DNA of 64,000 nt, from contig JBELML010000017.1 of the NCBI GenBank assembly GCA_042095835.1, positions 1 to 64,000 on the forward strand. The letters run 5' to 3'. A program made the position numbers and the translations under genes. Below the pieces are notes generated by a model, which searched no databases, was not told the origin of the DNA, and was given only the letters and a program-made list of their open reading frames with translations. The DNA is from DATFKA01 sp042095835 (lineage in GTDB: Bacteria; Bacteroidota; Bacteroidia; Chitinophagales; Saprospiraceae). Of the stretch, positions 34,182-42,532 are shown piece after piece; the first letter of the stretch is position 1; every line of letters starts with the position of its first letter.

Positions 34182-35003
34182 ATGAAAAGGATAACTGAAG
34201 AGCCCTCCAAATACCGTCATCTCGAGCAGCAACCTATTGAAGATTTACTTCGGCATATGAACGAGGAAGATAAATCGGTACCCGTGGCCGTAGAAAAAGC
34301 GATGCCACAGATTGCCGCCTTTGTAAAACTTGCGGTAAACAAAATGAAGAATGGTGGTCGTTTGTTTTATATCGGTGCCGGCACTAGTGGCCGTTTGGGC
34401 ATTTTAGATGCCTCTGAATGCCCTCCTACTTTTGGCGTGCCAGATGATTGGGTCATTGGATTGATGGCAGGAGGAGACAAGGCGATAAGAAATGCCGTAG
34501 AAAAAGCCGAAGATAGCACTACCCAAGCTTGGAAAGATCTCAATGATTGTTATATCAACATCCAAGATGTAGTAGTTGGAATCGCCGCCTCAGGTACGAC
34601 TCCTTATGTCGTACATGGCCTAAAAGAATGCCAACACCACGGGATTCAAACTGCTTGTATTACCTGTAATACGGATACACCACTTGCAGAAAATGCAGAC
34701 TTCCCTATTGAAGTCATTGTTGGTCCAGAATTCGTCACGGGCAGTACGCGACTAAAAGCAGGTACCGCTCAGAAATTGGTCCTCAACATGATATCAACGA
34801 CCATCATGATTGGCCTCGGAAGAGTACAGGATAATAAAATGGTAGATATGCAACTCTCTAACGAGAAGCTGGTAGACAGAGGAACAAAAATGGTCATGAA
34901 TGCCCTGAATGTAGAGTATGAGCATGCCAAAAATATCTTGCTTAAATACGGGAGCGTACGTAAAGCCATTGATGAGCATCAGAAAGCTTCCTTTAATGGA
35001 TGA
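34182..35003 (+). CDS. murQ: N-acetylmuramic acid 6-phosphate etherase
   Basis: A 273-residue SIS-domain protein that begins with the family signature MKRITEEPSKYRHLEQQPIEDLL and contains GRLFYIGAGTSGRLGILDASECPPTFG, with Glu in the SEC motif as catalytic acid, and GIAASGTTPYV. It removes the lactyl ether from MurNAc-6-phosphate to give GlcNAc-6-phosphate in the cytoplasm during cell-wall recycling. The length is close to the usual 300. The gene is single and divergent from the GH113-like gene. A BadF-type kinase (41181-42038) and a glucosaminidase (42533-43309) nearby fit the same pathway. Confidence 0.93.
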   Translation: MKRITEEPSKYRHLEQQPIEDLLRHMNEEDKSVPVAVEKAMPQIAAFVKLAVNKMKNGGRLFYIGAGTSGRLGILDASECPPTFGVPDDWVIGLMAGGDKAIRNAVEKAEDSTTQAWKDLNDCYINIQDVVVGIAASGTTPYVVHGLKECQHHGIQTACITCNTDTPLAENADFPIEVIVGPEFVTGSTRLKAGTAQKLVLNMISTTIMIGLGRVQDNKMVDMQLSNEKLVDRGTKMVMNALNVEYEHAKNILLKYGSVRKAIDEHQKASFNG

Positions 35004-35385
35004 TTGAATGGCATAGCTGCCATTTATCATAGCAAGTATTTTATTATGCAGGGTATCCTGTAGTACTATTTTAAAATCTACATTGCAACTTTAGTAAAAA
35101 TTATCGTCCAAAAGAAAGTTTAGTAACGATCAAAAAATAACTTATTGATTTATAGCGGAAGATTTTATCCCAATACTGCGTTAAAAAGCCTCGCTAATGC
35201 CCTGCATTAGCTACGTTCTTTGCCTTGTCTTGAAACGAATTTATCCCGACATTACGTCGGGAATCTTCTCGGCTAAAATGCAATACTTATTCTTTGTCCA
35301 TTACTTAATTTTTTTTTAAGCGCTCGTTTGGAGACAATTTTCAACTACTAATCAAACGTTCTAGAAATCTAAAAAATACAGCCAT
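35004..35385. other. Intergenic stretch containing a foldback repeat
   Basis: No gene. The part at 35149-35280 is a palindromic element with two internal hairpins: gctaatgc-cct-gcattagc (35193-35211) and tcccgac-attac-gtcggga (35244-35262). Its outer ends agcggaagatt and aatcttctcggct are loosely inverted. Confidence 0.45.
35149..35280. repeat. Foldback repeat with two internal hairpins
   Basis: Inverted, imperfect ends plus two perfect internal stems of 8 and 7 bp. The short words aacttatt before and tacttatt after it could be a target duplication. A single copy in the window. Confidence 0.4.
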
Positions 35386-36180
35386 ATGATGAAACGTAGT
35401 TTATTATTATTGACGGTTTTCATTTTAGGAGCTTGCTCCACTGTACCAATTACTGGTCGTAAGCAACTCTCCATTTTTTCTTCTGCTCAAATGAGTTCTT
35501 TAGCGAACGAACAATATAAAGCGACCTTAAGTGAAAGTAAGCTATCTAATGATGCATCTGAGGTAGCAAGACTACAAAGAGTAGGGAAAAATATCATTGG
35601 AGCAGTTGAGAAATATATGTCTGACAACGGTATGGCCGATCGTATTGCTGATTATAATTGGGAAATCAATCTCATTGATAGTGATCAGGTAAATGCTTGG
35701 GCAATGCCTGGTGGCAAAATCGCCTTTTATACGGGTATCATGCCTCTATTCGATACCGATGACGATATTGCTGTGGTGATGTCTCATGAGATCGCTCATG
35801 CTATTGCCGGACACGGTGGTGAGCGTATGAGTCAGCAAATACTAGCACAATATGGTGGTGCGATTGCTTTGGAAGTACTACTCGCAGAAAAACCAGCTGC
35901 TACCAAAAACTTGGCTTCTATGGCTTTGGGTATTGGTACTCAATTGGGTATTTTGGCCTATAGCCGAAAGCATGAAACCGAATCTGATGAGCTTGGCCTC
36001 TACTTCATGACCATGGCAGGATACGATCCTTATGTAGGGTCGAAGTTCTGGGAAAAGATGAGTGCCTTATCAAATGGACAACAACCTCCGAAGCTATTAT
36101 CCACTCACCCACCACATGGTGAGCGTATTGCCAATCTAACTAAATTAGCGCCCGTTGCTGAGGAGCGATTTGGCAGATAG
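35386..36180 (+). CDS. M48 family metallopeptidase, outer-membrane lipoprotein
   Basis: A 264-residue lipoprotein (MMKRSLLLLTVFILGAC lipobox) with the M48 zinc site HEIAH in VMSHEIAHAIAGHGGERM and the third ligand Glu in ETESDELGLYFM. STHPPHGERIANL is the conserved C-terminal segment of the LoiP/YcaL-BepA type. These periplasmic proteases clear misassembled outer membrane proteins. Starts at 35386 or 35389 are both possible. The gene is single, with a strong terminator after its stop. Confidence 0.92.
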   Translation: MMKRSLLLLTVFILGACSTVPITGRKQLSIFSSAQMSSLANEQYKATLSESKLSNDASEVARLQRVGKNIIGAVEKYMSDNGMADRIADYNWEINLIDSDQVNAWAMPGGKIAFYTGIMPLFDTDDDIAVVMSHEIAHAIAGHGGERMSQQILAQYGGAIALEVLLAEKPAATKNLASMALGIGTQLGILAYSRKHETESDELGLYFMTMAGYDPYVGSKFWEKMSALSNGQQPPKLLSTHPPHGERIANLTKLAPVAEERFGR

Positions 36181-36201
36181 TAAACCTATTGGTTGAATCA
36201 A

Positions 36202-36245
36202 AAAAGCCCTCAATCTGAAAGATCCGGATTGAGGGCTTTTTTTTA
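36202..36245. terminator. Bidirectional terminator between M48 and acyl-CoA dehydrogenase genes
   Basis: A 14-bp perfect stem (36202-36215 with 36227-36240), an 11-base loop, a T-run after it on the plus strand and an A-run before it that serves the minus strand. Confidence 0.85.
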
Positions 36246-36253
36246 GGGGCCAA

Positions 36254-37402
36254 TTAAATATCTCCGCGAAAAACTTCCCTGGAGATAACGAGTTTTTGAA
36301 TTTCACTAGTTCCCTCTCCTATTGTACACAGTTTAGCATCTCTATAGAATTTCTCAACTGGAAAATCTTTGACATAACCATAGCCGCCATGAATCTGAAT
36401 GGCATCTGTGGCCACTTCTACTGCGGTTTCGGATGCAAAATACTTGGCCATCGCAGAGATTTTGGTCACCTTCTGTCCTGCATCTTTTAAATCACCAGCT
36501 TTACGGGTCATTAATTCTGCTGCTTCGATCTTGGTAGCCATATCCGCCACCTTAAAGCTGATCCCCTGGAACTTGGCGATAGGTTTCCCAAATTGTTCTC
36601 TTTCTTTTGCGTATTTCACACTTGCTTCGTAGGCGCCCTTGGCAATTCCTAGCGACAAAGCAGCAATAGAAATTCGCCCACCGTCTAATATTTTCATAGA
36701 TTGAATGAAACCTTCGCCAACCGCTCCAAGAACTTGACTTTTATGTACTCTACAATTGTCGAAGATCATTTCGGCGGTTTCAGATGCCCGCATTCCTAGC
36801 TTATTCTCCTTTTTACCTGCTGAGAAGCCTGGTGTATCTCTTTCTATCACAAAGGCCGTCATCCCGTGACTGTCTAGCAGCTCCCCTGTACGCGCGATAA
36901 CTACGGCGACATGGCCAGATTTTCCGTGCGTAATAAAATTTTTCGCACCATTAAGCACATAATAGTCGCCATCTTTTTCGGCAACGCATTTCATACGGCC
37001 TGCATCGCTGCCCGTGTTAGGTTCGGTTAGACCCCAGGCTCCTATCCATTGACCACTAGCTAATTTAGGAAGGTATTTCTGCTTTTGGGTTTCGTCACCA
37101 AACATTAAGATATGATTGGTACAAAGGGAGTTGTGCGCTGCTACGGAGAGACCAATACCACCGCAGACTTTTGCGACCTCTTCAATCAGCGTAATATACT
37201 CCTTGTAGCCGAGGCCGGATCCGCCGTATTCGACGGGGACTAGCATTCCTAAAAAGCCATACTCTCCCATTTGATGCATCAGCTCAATTGGAAAGTATTG
37301 TTGCTCGTCCCATTCCAGAACGTGCGGTCTGATATAATTTTCGGCAAAATCTCTTGCACTGGCTTGTATCAAGGCAAGGCTATCTGTCATTTCTATGTCC
37401 AT
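36254..37402 (-). CDS. Acyl-CoA dehydrogenase
   Basis: A 382-residue flavoprotein of the standard length. The FAD/substrate motifs are WGLTEPNTGSDAG (about 120-135) and FITHGKSGHVAVV; the family signature ERDTPGFSAGKKENKLGMRASETAEMIFDNCRV lies mid-protein. The C-terminal QIHGGYGYVKDFPVEKFYRDAKLCTIGEGTSEIQKLVI holds the position used as catalytic base in many members (Glu in the GEGTSEIQ block). It oxidises short or medium acyl-CoA esters, passing electrons to an electron-transfer flavoprotein. The gene is monocistronic and terminated by the hairpin at 36202. Confidence 0.94.
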   Translation of the reverse strand: MDIEMTDSLALIQASARDFAENYIRPHVLEWDEQQYFPIELMHQMGEYGFLGMLVPVEYGGSGLGYKEYITLIEEVAKVCGGIGLSVAAHNSLCTNHILMFGDETQKQKYLPKLASGQWIGAWGLTEPNTGSDAGRMKCVAEKDGDYYVLNGAKNFITHGKSGHVAVVIARTGELLDSHGMTAFVIERDTPGFSAGKKENKLGMRASETAEMIFDNCRVHKSQVLGAVGEGFIQSMKILDGGRISIAALSLGIAKGAYEASVKYAKEREQFGKPIAKFQGISFKVADMATKIEAAELMTRKAGDLKDAGQKVTKISAMAKYFASETAVEVATDAIQIHGGYGYVKDFPVEKFYRDAKLCTIGEGTSEIQKLVISREVFRGDI

Positions 37403-37518
37403 GTTTCAATTATTTTGGTTAGGGAAGGGAATAGTTTCTAAAATGAATAGAATACCTCTATAGATAGTTTAGGGAGAAAGGTAATTTTCTTGTCGCTTAA
37501 AATCAAAGGCATGAAGTT

Positions 37519-38703
37519 CTATTCTCTATCACCAGCATTCATCTCGGTCGCGACATCTGTAGTTTCTAAACCGAGTAATTTTTTCATTTTATAATAAATA
37601 GCGGTATTCTCATAAATACCTTGAAAATCCTCTGCACCAGGACCATAAGCATAAACTGGAACCAAAGCCGCCGTATGTCCATTGGTGGTAAAGGCAGTCT
37701 TGATGTCCCCTCTAGACGATCCTGGGTTGATTGCCAGACCTCCTGTCTCATGATCTGCTGTAACAATGACCAAGGTATTGCCATCTGATTGAGCAAAGCG
37801 CAAAGCTTCTCCAATTGCACGATCAAAATCCAGCACTTCTTCGATCATCAAATCTCCTTCGTTTCCATGTCCAGCCCAATCAATTTGTGAGCCTTCTATC
37901 ATTAGGAAGAAGCCCTTATCATCATTATAATTTCTTAAGAAACGAGGAGCTGCTTTACTAGCATAAGGCAAATAGTTGCGACCGGCAGAGACCGGCACAG
38001 GGTGGCGATCGGCGGTAAAATGAATCACCTTTGATCGAGTATTAAAATCGACCTGCGTTAAATCTAGTTTTGAGTAATCAGAAATCTGATACCCCTTTTC
38101 TTCTAATTCTTTGTAGAGGTTCCGGTTATCCTGTTCTCTTCTATCAAAGTATTTTTTTCCACCTCCGATGACTAAATCAATGTCTTTATCAACTAAATCG
38201 AGGGCAATCTCCTCATTCATAGTCCGTAGTTCTTGGTGGGCATAAAAGGAGGCCGGTGTAGCGTGTACAATAAAACAGGTCGCCACCAAACCAGTAGCGA
38301 TTCCCTGCGCCTCCGCCTCTTCCAAAATGGTGCGATGCGGAATAGAATCCATTGACATGCCTATTGATCCATTATAGGTTTTGATCCCGCAAGCAAATGC
38401 GGTTGCTCCAGCAGCAGAGTCGGTTACTAGCTCCGTGGCCGCATAGGATTTATGAAATCCAAGATATTGGAACTTTTCTAGGTTTAATGGCCTTTTAGAG
38501 GAATACATAGCGGCACTGACTTGCGACAATCCCATGCCATCGCCAATCATGAGGATAATATTTTTAGGTGTCTTCTTTTCTCCTGCTACAGAGCTTAGAG
38601 AAGAATCCTTAGTGGTTGAGCAGGCGAAAACCAGGATAAGCACCAAAGTATTTGGAAGTAGTAAAGAAAGGCTTAATAATTCCCGTATTTTTTTTTCAAC
38701 CAT
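37519..38703 (-). CDS. Alkaline phosphatase (PhoA family), lipoprotein
   Basis: A 394-residue protein with an N-terminal signal whose FAC lipobox sits near residue 28. It contains the alkaline-phosphatase superfamily metal ligand block MIGDGMGLSQ, the phosphorylated serine in TDSAAGATAFACG, the zinc-binding pair HWxxHxGN-like in DWAGHGNEGD and ADHETGG near the C-terminus. It releases phosphate from phosphomonoesters in the periplasm or on the outer membrane, probably under phosphate limitation. No Pho box is recognisable. The last 10 residues are acidic and non-conserved. Confidence 0.93.
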   Translation of the reverse strand: MVEKKIRELLSLSLLLPNTLVLILVFACSTTKDSSLSSVAGEKKTPKNIILMIGDGMGLSQVSAAMYSSKRPLNLEKFQYLGFHKSYAATELVTDSAAGATAFACGIKTYNGSIGMSMDSIPHRTILEEAEAQGIATGLVATCFIVHATPASFYAHQELRTMNEEIALDLVDKDIDLVIGGGKKYFDRREQDNRNLYKELEEKGYQISDYSKLDLTQVDFNTRSKVIHFTADRHPVPVSAGRNYLPYASKAAPRFLRNYNDDKGFFLMIEGSQIDWAGHGNEGDLMIEEVLDFDRAIGEALRFAQSDGNTLVIVTADHETGGLAINPGSSRGDIKTAFTTNGHTAALVPVYAYGPGAEDFQGIYENTAIYYKMKKLLGLETTDVATEMNAGDRE

Positions 38704-38831
38704 TCCTAAAAATTAAAATTGAAATTCCGCACAAATAGAATATACAATAGGGCGAAGTGATTTATTTCAAAACTAAATTCGGTTTACAAACAATTAAATT
38801 TATAAAAATGGAATTTTATTTTGCATTGACC

Positions 38832-38839
38832 TATCTTTG
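38832..38839 (+). promoter_or_regulatory. -7 box (TATCTTTG) upstream of CotH-like gene
   Basis: A perfect TAnnTTTG match, 155 bases before the ATG at 38995, so a long leader is implied if it is used. No TTTG at the proper -33 distance. Confidence 0.35.
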
Positions 38840-38994
38840 CGAAGCGAATAGCATTAAAATTACACAATTAAATCAACAGATAAAATATTATCTTAAGTAA
38901 AAAGTGACATTGGGGTGCAACCAAGATCGGTTTTACGAGTCATTATTGTAGAAATCACCCGATTGTGTCACCGTTTAAACATACTTATTTGCCC

Positions 38995-40110
38995 ATGAAA
39001 ACAATCCAATTTAACCAAGCTAAACAGTTGCCTCCGCCTACGTACTTACCAAAACATCTACTTATGTTTTTGGGGCTGTTTTTAATTTCTTCAACTGGAA
39101 TAGCCCAGTTCAACTCCAATCAAACACCTTCTCTTTTCAACTCGATTTACGATGTAGAAAAACTAAGCATTGAGATCATTACTGATCTTGACAAGGTCAT
39201 CAATGAGCGTAAATCGGTAGATTATATTGATTCTAAGATCACCTTCTACGATGGTAAAGAAGAGATTTCACAGTGGGACATTGGTGTCATCCATAGAGGT
39301 CGATTCAGAAGAAGAATATGTGACTTCCCTCCTATCAAGCTTAATTTCAGTAAAAAGGCGTTGAAGGAAAACGGCTTGGCAAATTTCGATAAATTCAAAT
39401 TGATCACGCATTGTCTTGATGACAAAACCATGTCTACCGAATTTGTAGCCAGAGAGCTACTTGCCTATAGAATATACAATGAGATATCACCGTATAGTTA
39501 CCGAGCTAAATTTGTAAAGGTGACCTATCGGGATCACAAAAACAAAGGAAAGAAAATACAACGCTATGGTGTTTTGGTGGAACCTACTAGCGAATTGGAA
39601 GCTAGAATCAATGCGACTGAGGTAGATGAAGATATGATGAATCCAGATCCTAATTTAATCAACACCACCGTTGAGAATCAGGTATCTATGTTTCAATATA
39701 TGATTGGCAATGAAGACTGGAGCATTCAAATGATGCGCAATGTAAAAGCTTTCCAATCCAATGCTGATGGGAAATATATTCTAGTACCCTATGATTTTGA
39801 TTTTTCAGGCTTGGTCAATGCTTCCTACGCCATTCCCAATAATAATTACGGCTTAAGTAGTGTAGAGCAACGTTATTATTTAGGTATGGCGACTACGCCC
39901 AATATTTTGCGATACACCAAAAAATTATTTGAATCTAAAAAGGATCACATCCTGAAAATCATCAAGGATTTACCCAAACTTAGTTCTGGAGGAGAATACT
40001 ATATCTCTCAATACATCGAAGCCTTTTATACCGATATTGATTTGGTGCCTGTGCCGATGGTTTCAGAAGCAGACTTAGAAGCTGCCACTAAGGAGAATGG
40101 AGGAAAATAA
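38995..40110 (+). CDS. CotH-like protein, exported
   Basis: The ATG at 38995 gives a charged start and a hydrophobic stretch ending GIAQ (signal peptide, about residues 1-38); a GTG ten codons earlier adds nothing. The 371-residue protein contains HRGRFRRRICDFPPIKLNF, then NEDWSIQMMRNVKAF and YILVPYDFDFSGLVNA, which align with the nucleotide-binding and Asp-rich motifs of CotH-type atypical kinases. The match is partial, so kinase activity is uncertain. It is probably periplasmic or surface located. The gene is single and closed by a strong terminator. Confidence 0.6.
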   Translation: MKTIQFNQAKQLPPPTYLPKHLLMFLGLFLISSTGIAQFNSNQTPSLFNSIYDVEKLSIEIITDLDKVINERKSVDYIDSKITFYDGKEEISQWDIGVIHRGRFRRRICDFPPIKLNFSKKALKENGLANFDKFKLITHCLDDKTMSTEFVARELLAYRIYNEISPYSYRAKFVKVTYRDHKNKGKKIQRYGVLVEPTSELEARINATEVDEDMMNPDPNLINTTVENQVSMFQYMIGNEDWSIQMMRNVKAFQSNADGKYILVPYDFDFSGLVNASYAIPNNNYGLSSVEQRYYLGMATTPNILRYTKKLFESKKDHILKIIKDLPKLSSGGEYYISQYIEAFYTDIDLVPVPMVSEADLEAATKENGGK

Positions 40111-40150
40111 AAAAATGGTAGTTGGAGCACGCTCCAACTACCATTTTTTT
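40111..40150. terminator. Bidirectional terminator, 18-bp stem
   Basis: Arms 40111-40128 and 40131-40148 are perfectly complementary with A-run and T-run on the outer sides, placed between the convergent CotH-like and pfkA genes. Confidence 0.85.
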
Positions 40151-40167
40151 ATTGTTAACTTAATTGC

Positions 40168-41151
40168 TTACAGCGCAAGAATCTCTGCCATTTTTATTAA
40201 ATCTTCTTTGATAGGCTTAACACTGGCAATTGCCTCCTTAAAAGGTGTACAAGCAATTTCGTTATTAATCAAACCTACCATTACATTGCGCTCTCCCTTA
40301 CGTAAAGCCTCTACTGCCGAGAAACCCAATCTACTCGCAAGTACTCGATCAACACAATTAGGAGAACCACCGCGTTGGAGGTGTCCAATCACTGTGACCC
40401 TAGCATCGAAAATATCGTCTATTTCCTTCACTTTACGAGCGATATCATAGGCTCCACCATTTTTATTCCCTTCCGCAACTAAAACTAAACTAAATAGTTT
40501 TTTACGCTTCGCTGTTTTTCTAAGGTGATCTACAATTTCATTGATCCCAATTTCCCGCTCAGGAATAAGGATGCTTTCTGCACCACTGGCAATACCTGTA
40601 TGCAAAGCGATATAGCCTGCGTGTCTACCCATCACTTCAATAAAGAATAATCGCTGGTGGGCATCGGCGGTATCTCTGATCCGGTCTACTGCTTCGACTG
40701 CGGTATTAACTGCGGTATCAAATCCGATCGTTAGATCTGTACCATAGAGATCGTTGTCAATAGTTCCTGGAATCCCAACAACTGGGATGTCATATTCTTC
40801 TGAGAAGATTTTTGCACCTGTGAAGGTACCGTTTCCTCCAATCGCAATGAGCCCATCTACATCAAAGGCTCGTAGGGAATCATAAGCTGCTTTTCGGCCA
40901 GTAGCACTTAAAAAGCGTTTACTTCTTGCTGTCCTCAAAATAGTGCCTCCGCGGTGAATAATATTCGCAACATCTTTGCGCTCTAGTCTACGCATATCCC
41001 CGTCAATCAATCCTTCATAGCCTCTTTGGATTCCATAAACGTGCATATCATAATAGGAACAAGTCCTCACTACTGCTCTAAGTGCAGCATTCATCCCCGG
41101 TGCATCACCTCCCGAAGTCATCACAGCAATGCGTTTAATTTCGTTTTCCAT
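40168..41151 (-). CDS. pfkA: 6-phosphofructokinase (ATP-type)
   Basis: A 327-residue PfkA with MTSGGDAPGMNAALRAVVRTC (ATP loop), IGGNGTFTGAK, GIPGTIDNDLYGTDLTIGFDTA (catalytic Asp in TIDND) and EVMGRHAGYIALHTGIA (allosteric/substrate loop). It phosphorylates fructose-6-phosphate in glycolysis in the cytoplasm. The gene starts 29 bases after the stop of the BadF-type kinase gene and is transcribed with it. Confidence 0.95.
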   Translation of the reverse strand: MENEIKRIAVMTSGGDAPGMNAALRAVVRTCSYYDMHVYGIQRGYEGLIDGDMRRLERKDVANIIHRGGTILRTARSKRFLSATGRKAAYDSLRAFDVDGLIAIGGNGTFTGAKIFSEEYDIPVVGIPGTIDNDLYGTDLTIGFDTAVNTAVEAVDRIRDTADAHQRLFFIEVMGRHAGYIALHTGIASGAESILIPEREIGINEIVDHLRKTAKRKKLFSLVLVAEGNKNGGAYDIARKVKEIDDIFDARVTVIGHLQRGGSPNCVDRVLASRLGFSAVEALRKGERNVMVGLINNEIACTPFKEAIASVKPIKEDLIKMAEILAL

Positions 41152-41180
41152 CGTTTTTGTTTGTTTTGAAATCGCTGGAA

Positions 41181-42038
41181 TTATTTGGTTGTCGAAATGT
41201 GGTAATCCACTAAATTATCAATGGGCTTTTTAATAAAAACGCCTGCTTTCATTGCTCTTTCTTCCAAAATTATTTTTAAAAAATCCTGAAAATGGTAAGC
41301 AATAGAGCCAATAAAATGAACAGATAAATCCAAGTGCCCTGGATATTTACGCACATGTCGATCAATAAATTCTGCAAAGGAATCGTAAATCAATTTTCTC
41401 ATAAAGAAGTGCTCCTTATGCGCTCCTATAAATTTGGTAAGTGAGGCTAAATATACATTGGGCGAGGTCCCTTCTCCATATATATTTAATAAAAACTCAG
41501 ACTTACCTCCTGGCACTAATTCCTCTAAAGCTGTTTGCAAATCTTGTGGTAATTCTCTATAAAAGTACGCTTTTACTAATGCTTTACCCAAATGCGCGCC
41601 ACTTCCTTCATCTCCAATGAAATAGCCCAAATTGGTGACATTATCGATGATTAATTCTCCATCGTATAGGCAGGTATTAGAGCCTGTACCCATGATACAA
41701 GCAACCCCAGGATCATCTCCGCAAGTGGCTCTTGCAGCGCCCAATAAATCGTGTTTCACTTGAACTTTTGACAGAGGAAAAACCGACTGTAAAGCATCTA
41801 CCACTATGCCTGCTTTATCCTCATCCCAAATTGCCGTTCCATAATAATATACATGAGTAGCAGAGTTGCGCTGGATATTGAATTCTCCAAAGGCGGCAAT
41901 CAAGGTCTCTGCAATAAACTGCGAGCTATGGTAAATAGGATTGAAGCCCATCGTACTAATCGTCAGTGGTTCTTTATTGGGATCATTAACTAGAACCCAA
42001 TCAGCCTTGGTAGATCCGCTATCTGCTACAATTATCAT
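41181..42038 (-). CDS. BadF/BadG-type amino-sugar kinase (GlcNAc/MurNAc kinase-like)
   Basis: A 285-residue actin-fold kinase: ADSGSTKADWVLVN (phosphate 1 loop), VACIMGTGSNTCLYDG (phosphate 2) and GYFIGDEGSGAHLGK (sugar/adenosine). Family members phosphorylate GlcNAc or MurNAc (as MurK-type enzymes do). With murQ 6 kb away and pfkA directly downstream, a role in peptidoglycan sugar recycling is likely. A TACCTTAG -7-like box at 42059-42066 is overlapped by the operator-like palindrome at 42067-42083, so the operon is probably repressed or activated from that site. Confidence 0.88.
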   Translation of the reverse strand: MIIVADSGSTKADWVLVNDPNKEPLTISTMGFNPIYHSSQFIAETLIAAFGEFNIQRNSATHVYYYGTAIWDEDKAGIVVDALQSVFPLSKVQVKHDLLGAARATCGDDPGVACIMGTGSNTCLYDGELIIDNVTNLGYFIGDEGSGAHLGKALVKAYFYRELPQDLQTALEELVPGGKSEFLLNIYGEGTSPNVYLASLTKFIGAHKEHFFMRKLIYDSFAEFIDRHVRKYPGHLDLSVHFIGSIAYHFQDFLKIILEERAMKAGVFIKKPIDNLVDYHISTTK

Positions 42039-42066
42039 AGTTTTCCAAAATTTGCGTGGCTAAGGT

Positions 42067-42083
42067 AGTGTAAAATCTACACT
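42067..42083 (-). promoter_or_regulatory. Operator-like palindrome identical to that of the NUDIX/ThuA locus
   Basis: gtgtaaaatctacac (42068-42082) is the same 15 bases as at 26540-26554, in the same orientation relative to its gene. The centre is 37 bases before the kinase ATG, compared with 39 at the ThuA/PQQ gene. It is the best candidate for co-regulation by the NUDIX-type regulator. Confidence 0.65.
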
Positions 42084-42160
42084 AAGTAAAAGCTTTTTTT
42101 TGATTTTCAAAACTCAGTTGAAAAAATGCTCCTTAAAGAGTCTGTCTTTAAGCTGTGGTA

Positions 42161-42409
42161 GGGCAAACGCATTAAAATAAAAACTTAAAAAGAAATGCTT
42201 ATTTCTCGAAATTAAGTGTGAAAAAGATCATAAGTGAAGTGCGGGAGGCCGCCTAGGCATTGTTTGAGCGGAGCGAGTTTGGCTAGGCAAGATTTTTTTG
42301 CTTCGTTTTTGTATCGAATGACAAAAATGAAGATGCTAGAGCGGTTTTGAATTGGAGTTTCAGTAGGCATTATAAAAAATTGCAGGGGATCTTTTTGGTG
42401 CGTTCGACC
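42161..42409 (-). mobile_element. MITE-like element, copy C, about 250 bp
   Basis: Reverse-complement copy of 27470-27722. Left end gggcaaacgcattaaaa at 42161 and right end, read inversely, ggtcgaacgcaccaaaa. A direct repeat with two mismatches (ttaagctgtggta at 42148-42160, taaagctatggta at 42410-42422) flanks it, consistent with an old target duplication. It lies between the kinase operon and the glucosaminidase gene and has no coding capacity. Confidence 0.7.
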
Positions 42410-42478
42410 TAAAGCTATGGTAGCAAAGATAGCAACTTGCACAAAATTGTTTTAATAAACATTTTTGTTTAAAAATAG

Positions 42479-42509
42479 TTGCTTATTAAAACTTTTCGTT
42501 TTATTTTTG
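42479..42509 (+). promoter_or_regulatory. Promoter of glucosaminidase gene (TTG-N20-TATTTTTG)
   Basis: A TATTTTTG -7 box at 42502-42509 matches the Bacteroidota consensus, with TTG 20 bases before it at 42479-42481. The ATG follows 23 bases downstream. Confidence 0.45.
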
Positions 42510-42532
42510 TTTTAAGTTAAAACAAAGTCATT

